A DNA stretch of 64,000 nucleotides from Bradyrhizobium iriomotense (lineage in GTDB: Bacteria; Pseudomonadota; Alphaproteobacteria; Rhizobiales; Xanthobacteraceae): positions 372,001-436,000 of the forward strand of contig NZ_JAFCJZ010000002.1 in assembly GCF_018130765.1 (NCBI RefSeq), written 5' to 3'. The notes under the pieces were generated by a model. That model did no database searches, was not told the DNA's origin, and saw only the letters and a list, made by a program, of their open reading frames with translations. This document shows, piece by piece, positions 52,421 through 64,000 of this stretch; position 1 is the first letter of the stretch; every line of letters begins with the position of its first letter. The position numbers and the translations under genes are program-made.

Positions 52421-52496
52421 CCCTTGCCATATAGGCGGGAGTGCAATCGGTCTCTCAGTCACCGACGCCTACGGGCAGAGCCTCAGCCGGCGATGT
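52421..52496 (-). promoter_or_regulatory. Conserved 76-bp leader, copy 2
   Basis: Same block as at 50482, ending 8 nt before the start of the membrane gene. Here the pairing with AAGGG is through CCC/GGG plus GCA/TGC around a bulge, preserving the idea of site sequestration. Confidence 0.65.
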
Positions 52497-52528
52497 TGGA
52501 ACAATGCTCCTATTAACGATGGATTGCT

Positions 52529-52590
52529 AGCGAATTAGGACAGTCTCCAAATCAACTTAGGACACTTGGGTCAAATGCGGCCAGCCCAGA
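52529..52590. repeat. Right degenerate repeat block
   Basis: GCGAATTAGGACAGTCTCC, CTTAGGACAC and CTTGGGTCAAATGCGGCCAG, mirrored by the left block about 820 bp away. They abut the recA promoter. Confidence 0.5.
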
Positions 52591-52599
52591 TCCGCAAAA

Positions 52600-52614
52600 G
52601 AACATATTGCGAAC
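52600..52614. promoter_or_regulatory. SOS (LexA) box of recA
   Basis: GAAC-N7-GAAC; its reverse complement is GTTC-N7-GTTC, the alphaproteobacterial LexA consensus. It overlaps the predicted -35. Confidence 0.85.
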
Positions 52615-52635
52615 CTAGAACAAATAGGGTACATT
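52607..52635 (+). promoter_or_regulatory. recA promoter
   Basis: TTGCGA (52607-52612), 17-bp spacer, TACATT (52630-52635). The SOS box covers the -35, which fits LexA repression. Confidence 0.7.
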
Positions 52636-52706
52636 GTTTTTATCGCCGGCCCGCCTCTCAATCGTTTGTCCCCCTAGCGAATCCTCGCCATAAGGAGCAC
52701 GACCCA

Positions 52707-53795
52707 ATGTCCGCCACTGCCCTGCGTATCGTCGAAGGATCTTCCATGGACAAGAGTAAAGCCCTGGCTGCCGCGCTCTCTCAGATCGAGCGCCAGTTCG
52801 GCAAGGGCTCGGTGATGAAGCTCGGCAAGAACGACCGCTCCATGGACATCGAGGCGGTGTCGTCAGGCTCGCTCGGGCTCGATATCGCGCTCGGCATCGG
52901 CGGCCTGCCCAAGGGGCGCATCGTCGAGATCTACGGGCCGGAATCCTCGGGCAAGACCACGCTGGCACTGCACACGGTGGCCGAAGCGCAGAAGAAGGGC
53001 GGCATCTGCGCCTTCATCGACGCCGAGCACGCGCTCGACCCGGTCTATGCCCGCAAGCTCGGGGTCAACATCGACGAGCTCCTGATCTCGCAACCCGACA
53101 CCGGCGAGCAGGCGCTGGAAATCTGCGACACGCTGGTGCGCTCGGGCGCGGTGGACGTGCTGGTGGTCGATTCGGTCGCGGCGCTGGTGCCAAAGGCCGA
53201 GCTCGAGGGCGAGATGGGCGATGCGCTGCCGGGTCTGCAGGCCCGCTTGATGAGCCAGGCGCTGCGCAAGCTGACGGCCTCCATCAACAAGTCCAACACC
53301 ATGGTGATCTTCATCAACCAGATCCGCATGAAGATCGGTGTGATGTACGGCTCGCCCGAAACCACCACCGGCGGCAACGCGCTGAAATTCTACGCCTCCG
53401 TCCGCCTCGACATCCGCCGTATCGGCGCGATCAAGGAGCGCGACGAGGTGGTCGGCAACACCACGCGCGTGAAGGTGGTGAAGAACAAGCTGGCGCCGCC
53501 CTTCAAGCAGGTCGAGTTCGATATCATGTACGGCGAGGGCGTCTCCAAGATGGGCGAGATCCTCGATCTCGGCGTCAAGGCCGGCATCGTCGAGAAGTCC
53601 GGCGCCTGGTTCTCCTATGACAGCCAGCGCCTCGGCCAGGGCCGCGAGAACTCGAAAGCGTTCCTGAAGGCCAACCCCGACATCACCGCCAAGATCGAGA
53701 CCGCGATCCGCCAGAACTCCGGCCTGATCTCCGAGCAGATTTTGGCCGGCACGCCCGAGAGCGACGCCGACGGCGAGGAGCCGGCGGAGGAGTAA
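52707..53795 (+). CDS. recA: Recombinase RecA
   Basis: 362 residues from the ATG at 52707; an internal ATG at 52749 is the other possible start. Walker A is G-P-E-S-S-G-K-T-T (about residues 80-88); the Walker [13 protein letters not shown]2 loop and a C-terminal acidic tail ([10 protein letters not shown]) are present. RecA pairs homologous DNA and activates LexA self-cleavage. Upstream is an SOS box. The gene stands alone, flanked by the repeat-rich small-gene region. Confidence 0.98.
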   Translation: MSATALRIVEGSSMDKSKALAAALSQIERQFGKGSVMKLGKNDRSMDIEAVSSGSLGLDIALGIGGLPKGRIVEIYGPESSGKTTLALHTVAEAQKKGGICAFIDAEHALDPVYARKLGVNIDELLISQPDTGEQALEICDTLVRSGAVDVLVVDSVAALVPKAELEGEMGDALPGLQARLMSQALRKLTASINKSNTMVIFINQIRMKIGVMYGSPETTTGGNALKFYASVRLDIRRIGAIKERDEVVGNTTRVKVVKNKLAPPFKQVEFDIMYGEGVSKMGEILDLGVKAGIVEKSGAWFSYDSQRLGQGRENSKAFLKANPDITAKIETAIRQNSGLISEQILAGTPESDADGEEPAEE

Positions 53796-53825
53796 GACCT
53801 AACGCGAAAGTTTTTCGCGAGGAGC

Positions 53826-53877
53826 GGGCGCTGAAGACGTTGAGTTGCCGACGTCGTCAGTGCCCGTTTCGTTTTTG
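53826..53877 (+). terminator. recA terminator
   Basis: A GGGCGCTGA/TCAGTGCCC stem with an inner GACGT/ACGTC pairing, followed by TTTCGTTTTT. Confidence 0.75.
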
Positions 53878-53903
53878 CGGGGATCGTGCCTCGGGCGCCG
53901 TAC

Positions 53904-54045
53904 CGTAGGGTGGGTTAGCCCTGCGGATTGCGCGAAGCGCAAACCGCTTGGCGTAACCCACCACTGTTCGTCTCCGCGGATGCTGAAGTGGTGGGTTACG
54001 CCGGCGGACTGCGCTTCGCGCAGCCGCCCGCTAACCCACCCTACG
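53904..54045. repeat. Palindromic repeat, GTAGGGTGGGTTAG family
   Basis: CGTAGGGTGGGTTAGC at left and GCTAACCCACCCTACG at right, with inner GCGCGAAGCGCA and TGCGCTTCGCGCA, and GTAACCCACCAC/GTGGTGGGTTAC arms. It lies between the recA terminator and the end of gcvP. Confidence 0.85.
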
Positions 54046-54050
54046 ATTCG

Positions 54051-56933
<2,883 letters not shown>

Positions 56934-56951
56934 CGCTTGCTCCATCGCTCT

Positions 56952-57320
56952 CTATGCCGTGTGCGCCTTGTAGGCGGCTTCGTCCATCAGTCCGCCGAGC
57001 TCGCTCTTGTCGGCAATCTTGATCTTGAAGAACCAGGCGGTGCCCTGCGCATCCGAGTTCACCAGCGCCGGCTCGGCGGCCAGCGCCTCGTTGGTCTCGA
57101 GCACCTCGCCGGTAACAGGCGCGTACACGTCCGAGGCGGCCTTGACCGATTCCACGACGGCGGCGGCTTCCGCCTTCTTCAGCGCGCGGCCGACCTTCGG
57201 CAGTTCGACGAACACGACGTCGCCGAGCTGCTGCTGCGCGTAGTCGGTGATGCCGACGGTGGCCGTGTCGCCGTCGATGGCGAGCCATTCATGGTCGGAG
57301 GTGTACAGCGTCGTGGTCAT
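56952..57320 (-). CDS. gcvH: Glycine cleavage system H protein
   Basis: 122 residues. The lipoyl lysine is Lys60 in [30 protein letters not shown] and E-T-N-E-A-L are conserved. It shuttles the aminomethyl group between P, T and L proteins. It lies 11 bp after gcvT and 18 bp before gcvP. Confidence 0.98.
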   Translation of the reverse strand: MTTTLYTSDHEWLAIDGDTATVGITDYAQQQLGDVVFVELPKVGRALKKAEAAAVVESVKAASDVYAPVTGEVLETNEALAAEPALVNSDAQGTAWFFKIKIADKSELGGLMDEAAYKAHTA

Positions 57321-57331
57321 TTCTGAAATCC

Positions 57332-58477
57332 TCAGCGTTTGTAGGTGTTTTTCACGAAGGGCATGGTGGCGACTGCGAGCGGCAGGCGCTGGCCGCGCAC
57401 CTCGGCGAAGAGTTTTGTGCCGAGCGCGCTCAGGCTCACAGGCACGTAGCCCATCGCGACCGGCGCGCTCAGGCTCGGGCCGAAACCGCCCGAGGTGACC
57501 TTTCCAATGGGCTCGCCGCCCGCGCTATCGGCAAACAGCAGCGCGCCCTCGCGTACCGGCGCACGGCCCTCGGCACGCAGGCCGACGCGGCGGCGGGATG
57601 CGCCGCCATCGAAGTGAGCAAGGATCTTCTCGGCGCCGGGAAAGCCGCCGGCACGGGCGCCGCCGCTGCGGCGGCTCTTCTGCACCGACCATTCCAGCGC
57701 GGCTTCGACCGGCGTGGTGGCGGTGTCGATATCGTGGCCGTAGAGGCAGAGCCCAGCTTCCAGCCGCAGGCTGTCGCGGGCGCCGAGGCCGATCGGCAGC
57801 ACGTCGGGATTGTCCAGCAGCATCTTGGCGAGGCGTTCGGCATCGGCGGCCGGAACCGAGATCTCAAAACCGTCCTCGCCGGTGTAACCGGAGCGCGAGA
57901 CGAAGCACTTGATGCCGGCGACCTCATGCGGGCCGGCGTCCATGAACTTCATGCCGGGCGCCTCTGCACAGAATTTCGCCAGCACCGCTTCCGCCTTCGG
58001 GCCCTGCAGCGCAATCAGCGCGCGGTCGGCAAGCGAATCGATAATGCAGTCGTCGGACAGATTCGCGCGCAGATGCGCCTCGTCCTGTTCCTTGCAGGCG
58101 GCGTTGACCACCAGGAACAGGTGATCGCCGAAATTGGCGACCATCAGATCGTCGAGAATCCCGCCGTCCGCATTGGTGAACTGGGCGTAGCGCTGACGGC
58201 CGGGGGCGATCGCGACGATATCCTGCGGCACCAGCCGTTCCAGCGCACGGGCGGCGTCCTCGACCTTGCCCGACTTCGGCCGGAGCGCAATCTGGCCCAT
58301 ATGGGAGACGTCGAACAGGCCGGCTTGGGTGCGGGTATGAAGGTGCTCTTTGAGCACGCCGGCGGGGTACTGCACGGGCATGTCATAGCCTGCGAACGGC
58401 ACCATCTTGCCGCCCAGGGAGACATGGAGGTCGTAAAGGGGCGTACGTTTCAGGGAGTCTTGGTCGTGCGCTAGCAT
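57332..58477 (-). CDS. gcvT: Glycine cleavage aminomethyltransferase GcvT
   Basis: 381 residues from the ATG at 58477; the frame is open upstream through the riboswitch but is not coding. [13 protein letters not shown] and F-D-V-S-H-M-G-Q are standard, with [16 protein letters not shown] and D-G-G-I-L-D-D-L. GcvT transfers the methylene group to tetrahydrofolate and releases ammonia. First gene of the operon. Confidence 0.98.
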   Translation of the reverse strand: MLAHDQDSLKRTPLYDLHVSLGGKMVPFAGYDMPVQYPAGVLKEHLHTRTQAGLFDVSHMGQIALRPKSGKVEDAARALERLVPQDIVAIAPGRQRYAQFTNADGGILDDLMVANFGDHLFLVVNAACKEQDEAHLRANLSDDCIIDSLADRALIALQGPKAEAVLAKFCAEAPGMKFMDAGPHEVAGIKCFVSRSGYTGEDGFEISVPAADAERLAKMLLDNPDVLPIGLGARDSLRLEAGLCLYGHDIDTATTPVEAALEWSVQKSRRSGGARAGGFPGAEKILAHFDGGASRRRVGLRAEGRAPVREGALLFADSAGGEPIGKVTSGGFGPSLSAPVAMGYVPVSLSALGTKLFAEVRGQRLPLAVATMPFVKNTYKR

Positions 58478-58531
58478 CTCAGGGGCCCTCGGCGGTTCCC
58501 CGGGGACGATTCCCCGAGACAAACCAGTCGA

Positions 58532-58712
58532 AGCCCCATCTGTCGCTGTGCCTGAGAGTATTATCCCGTCGGCGGACGCAGTCCGGGCCCTTATGCCCGT
58601 CGGCGCCTCTTTCCAGATGCTGTCAAAGCCACGCGGTCCTTTTGCCTGAGAGTTTCCGGGGCGGTTGCTCCTTCGGCGCCGGCTGCCTAAAGCCGGTCTC
58701 TCCCGACGTGGC
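58532..58712 (-). promoter_or_regulatory. Tandem glycine riboswitch
   Basis: On the minus strand two aptamers are visible. The first has CGGGAGAGACC, GCGCCGAAGGAGCAA and AACTCTCAGGCAAAAGGACCG; the second has GGAAAGAGGCGCCGA, then ATACTCTCAGGCACAGCGACAG. The conserved CTCTCAGGC P3-side motif occurs twice, and the linker is short. It is upstream of gcvT and should turn expression on with glycine. A GGGGA-ATCG-TCCCC hairpin follows and may act as expression platform. Confidence 0.92.
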
Positions 58713-58934
58713 CGTACGATACAGATGGGTACAGACCACAGGGCAGCCAAGCCTGTCAACGCGACTTCAGTGCCTTTCAACCGGATTGAGCGCCTGCGGC
58801 AACCCTCTGATCTCTCTGCACAGTTTCTGGACAGCGAAGCTGGCCTTGTCTAAAAGCGCTTTGGCCCGCAGATATCAGCCTTAATTTCCGGTTTGGACGG
58901 CGGAGCGGGTCCAAGCACACCCGATTGGATGAAC

Positions 58935-61613
<2,679 letters not shown>

Positions 61614-61618
61614 GTCCC

Positions 61619-62845
61619 ATGCGCCTCGTTCCGCGAGGGCGTGGGCTTCGCGATCCTAACTTAAGGGATCGGCTCTACGAATTGCTGGAGCACGATCCCC
61701 TGGCCTATTCGGTCGGGTCGCGCTTCATCCAGCTCATCATTGGCGTCATCGTGCTCGATGTGGCCGCGATGATCCTCGCCTCGGTGCCGGAGCTCGACGC
61801 GCGGTTCGACACGCTGTTCAGCGCGATCGCAATCCTCGCCGTCATCGTGTTCGCACTCGAATATCTGGCGCGGCTGTGGACGGTGGCGGGACACACCCAG
61901 CGCACAGGTTCGGCGCTGTCCGACCGGCTCTCTTATGCCTTCTCCGCGCTCGGCATCATCGACCTCATGGCGTTCCTGCCGGCCGCGATCGTGCTCGCCA
62001 CCGGCCGGCACGCGACGCTCGCCGGGCTCGGCGTGCTGCCGTTCTTCAAGCTGATCCGCTACTCGCCGGCGATGCGCTCGCTGCTCGCCGCCGTCCATGC
62101 CGAGCGGCGCGCGCTGATCGGCTGCATCGTCATCCTGATCGGCGCGGTGCTGACCTTCGCCTCGCTGCTCTATGTCGTCGAGCGCGACGTGCAGCCGGAC
62201 AAGCTCGGCACCATCCCGCAGGCGATGTGGTGGGCGATCGTGACGCTCGGCACCGTCGGCTATGGCGACGTCGTGCCGGTGACGCCGCTCGGCAAGTTCA
62301 TCTCGGTGTTCGCGATCATCAGCGGCTTTGCGATGATCGCGCTGCCGGTCGCGATCATCTCCTCGGCGTTCGCCGAAGAGGTGAAGCGGCGCGATTTCGT
62401 CGTGACCTGGGGCATGCTGGCGCGGGTGCCGCTGTTCTCGCATCTGTCGGCGTCGGAGATCGCCGACATCATGCGCCTCCTGCGCGCGCGCACCATCGAG
62501 CAGGGCGAGATCCTGGTGCGGCGAGGGGATGACGCCTCGTCGATGTATTTCATCACCGCCGGCGAGGTCGAGATCGCGCTGCCGAACCAGAATGTGCGGC
62601 TCGCCGACGGCACCTTCTTCGGCGAGATCGCGCTGCTGCACAAGACCAAGCGCAGCGGCACGGTAACGGCAACGCGCAAGACGCGGCTGCTGGTGCTGGA
62701 CGTGCAGCATTTTCACGCCCTGATCGAGCGCATGCCGACGCTCGCCGCCCACGTCCATACCACCGCGAAGGCGCGGCTGGCCGACAGCGGCGATCTCGCC
62801 GCGGCAGAGCTGGCGCAGGCGGAGCAGGAGCGGACTGACCGCTGA
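61619..62845 (+). CDS. Cyclic-nucleotide-gated potassium channel
   Basis: 408 residues. Six membrane segments in the first 270 residues, S4-like helix with few basic residues (F-F-K-L-I-R-Y-S-P-A-M-R-S). The K+ selectivity filter is T-L-G-T-V-G-Y-G-D. A cNMP-binding domain (about 280-390) has F-F-G-E-I-A-L-L-H-K-T-K-R-S-G-T-V-T-A with the Glu and Arg of the phosphate cassette. It resembles MlotiK1 of Mesorhizobium. It is 5 bp after alaS, likely cotranscribed. It senses cAMP or cGMP to gate K+ flux. Confidence 0.9.
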   Translation: MRLVPRGRGLRDPNLRDRLYELLEHDPLAYSVGSRFIQLIIGVIVLDVAAMILASVPELDARFDTLFSAIAILAVIVFALEYLARLWTVAGHTQRTGSALSDRLSYAFSALGIIDLMAFLPAAIVLATGRHATLAGLGVLPFFKLIRYSPAMRSLLAAVHAERRALIGCIVILIGAVLTFASLLYVVERDVQPDKLGTIPQAMWWAIVTLGTVGYGDVVPVTPLGKFISVFAIISGFAMIALPVAIISSAFAEEVKRRDFVVTWGMLARVPLFSHLSASEIADIMRLLRARTIEQGEILVRRGDDASSMYFITAGEVEIALPNQNVRLADGTFFGEIALLHKTKRSGTVTATRKTRLLVLDVQHFHALIERMPTLAAHVHTTAKARLADSGDLAAAELAQAEQERTDR

Positions 62846-62849
62846 GCGG

Positions 62850-63353
62850 TCAGCCCTTCTTCAGGAAGACGTAATCGGCCGAGTAGGGCGCGCTCTTGAA
62901 TTCGCCGGCTTTGTCGCAAGAACCCTCGAGCTTGCCGCCATGGGTGTTGATGCGCTGGACGGTGGTGACCGGCGTGAGGGTGCCGCTGCCACGGCGGGAG
63001 GCGACCTCCAGCTTCAGCCAGGGGATGTCGGCGGCGGTTGCACCCGGCGCGTTGCCGATGGCCTTGCCGACCACGGCGCTGCCGTCGGCGAGCTCCCAGT
63101 TCGGCCCGGCATAGTGACGGCCGACGGTCTTGCCCTCGGAGAGCAGCGTCGCGACCGGCTCGCGGAAGGCCCAGGCGAGCTTGCTGTCGGCGGCCGCCTT
63201 GCACTCATAGACCTGCGCGCCCTCGGCGTGGACGCTGAGCACGACGCTCTCGCCGGGGGCGGCGATCGCGTCGGGGAGTGGGTCTGCGGCGACAGCGGGC
63301 CCGGCCATTGCGGCGAGCAGGAACAGAGTGGGGGTGGCAAGCTTGATGAACAT
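62850..63353 (-). CDS. DUF3455 exported protein
   Basis: 167 residues from the ATG at 63353. Signal peptide ends at A-V-A-A-D. Mature part has V-Y-E-C-K-A, W-A-F-R-E-P, H-Y-A-G-P-N-W-E and V-Q-R-I-N-T-H-G-G as in DUF3455. Role unknown, periplasmic. It lies 3' of alaS and the channel in convergent orientation. Confidence 0.8.
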   Translation of the reverse strand: MFIKLATPTLFLLAAMAGPAVAADPLPDAIAAPGESVVLSVHAEGAQVYECKAAADSKLAWAFREPVATLLSEGKTVGRHYAGPNWELADGSAVVGKAIGNAPGATAADIPWLKLEVASRRGSGTLTPVTTVQRINTHGGKLEGSCDKAGEFKSAPYSADYVFLKKG

Positions 63354-63375
63354 GGCGGTCTCCGCAAAAGCTCTC

Positions 63376-63412
63376 AAAAAAGAAACGGGCCGCGCCCAAA
63401 GGCGCGGCCCGT
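63376..63412 (-). terminator. icd terminator
   Basis: CGGGCCGCGCC-TTTG-GGCGCGGCCCG stem followed by TTTCTTTTTTG on the minus strand, downstream of the icd stop codon. Confidence 0.92.
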
Positions 63413-63450
63413 GATGATGTCTGGCCCAGTCGGGCGAAATTGCGGTCGAC

Positions 63451-64000
63451 TTACGCCGCCATCGCCTTGGTAAGGTTCTCGGCGACCTTGTCGAGGAAGC
63501 CGGTGGTCGAGAGCCAGCGCTGGTCGGCACCGACCAGCAGGGCGAGGTCCTTGGTCATGTAGCCGGCCTCGACGGTGTCGACGCAGACCTTCTCCAGCGT
63601 GTTCGCGAACTTGGCGAGCTCGGCATTGTTGTCGAGCTTGGCGCGGTGGGCGAGGCCACGGGTCCAGGCGAAGATCGACGCGATTGAGTTGGTCGAGGTC
63701 TCCTTGCCCTTCTGGTGCTCGCGGTAGTGGCGGGTCACCGTGCCGTGGGCAGCTTCCGCTTCCACGGTCTTGCCGTCGGGGGTGAGCAGCACCGAGGTCA
63801 TCAGGCCGAGCGAGCCGTAGCCCTGCGCGACCGTGTCGGACTGCACGTCGCCGTCGTAGTTTTTACAGGCCCAGACATAGCCGCCGGACCACTTCAGCGC
63901 CGAGGCCACCATGTCGTCGATCAGGCGGTGCTCGTAGGTCAGGCCCTTGGCGTCGAACTCCTTCTTGAACTCCTTGTCGAAGATCTCCTGGAAGATGTCC
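63451..64000 (-). CDS. icd: Isocitrate dehydrogenase (NADP+), C-terminal part
   Basis: Only the C-terminal 182 codons are in the window; the gene continues past 64000. It reads [36 protein letters not shown] and [10 protein letters not shown]. These are the substrate and NADP-binding residues of eukaryote-like dimeric NADP-IDH. It makes 2-oxoglutarate in the TCA cycle. A strong terminator follows. Confidence 0.95.
   Translation of the reverse strand, partial: DIFQEIFDKEFKKEFDAKGLTYEHRLIDDMVASALKWSGGYVWACKNYDGDVQSDTVAQGYGSLGLMTSVLLTPDGKTVEAEAAHGTVTRHYREHQKGKETSTNSIASIFAWTRGLAHRAKLDNNAELAKFANTLEKVCVDTVEAGYMTKDLALLVGADQRWLSTTGFLDKVAENLTKAMAA

Overview
The window is a GC-rich chromosomal segment of an alphaproteobacterium, most likely a Bradyrhizobium or close relative (inference). 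The reasons are a Rhizobiales-type flagellar cluster with cckA, alphaproteobacterial SOS and CtrA motifs (GTTC-N7-GTTC, TTAA-N7-TTAA), and many palindromic intergenic repeats. Many tiny exported or membrane proteins also resemble Bradyrhizobium hypotheticals. I see no rRNA, tRNA, CRISPR array, intact insertion sequence or prophage.

Region 1 (1-21.1 kb) starts with a PcfJ-like gene and continues with flagellar genes in several blocks. These are flgF-flgG-flgA-flgH (minus); fliL-fliM-DUF6468-motE-like and a 1240-residue periplasmic TPR protein (plus); fliO-fliP (minus); and flgB-flgC-fliE-fliQ-fliR-flhB (plus) followed by the hybrid kinase gene cckA. Perfect CtrA boxes precede flgB and the TPR gene. 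A 13-bp element, GGCARRTTYTKCC, recurs in the flagellar intergenic regions. The cluster lacks flagellin, fliF/G/N, flgI and flhA, so the rest of the flagellum is encoded elsewhere.

Region 2 (21.5-38.6 kb) is mixed housekeeping and accessory content: Tim44-like and lectin-like exported proteins, a GST, class I fumarase, an SH3 protein, a TetR-controlled carotenoid-oxygenase/septation-protein regulon, a SET-domain protein, an XRE/MmyB regulator, a DsbA-like protein and a GNAT protein. The TetR gene and its two predicted target promoters share a conserved arrangement of two operators.

Region 3 (38.7-47.9 kb) begins with a persulfide-sensor-like ArsR repressor in one operon with ccoG, divergent from two half-size YeeE/YedE transporters and an AhpD-like protein. 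It continues with a PQQ-dependent dehydrogenase, a PilZ protein, an HdeA-like protein, a thioesterase and several small exported proteins, two of which share a DPWGG motif.

Region 4 (47.9-52.6 kb) is an unusual small-gene district. It holds about a dozen genes of 29-85 codons, two tandem minus-strand sRNA candidates ending in strong terminators, a conserved 76-bp leader in front of two unrelated tiny genes, and a paralogous pair of 55/56-residue charged proteins. Degenerate repeats lie next to recA.

Region 5 (52.6-64 kb) is core: recA with an SOS box over its promoter, gcvT-gcvH-gcvP behind a tandem glycine riboswitch, alaS, a cyclic-nucleotide-gated K+ channel, a DUF3455 protein and the 3' end of icd, which runs off the window.
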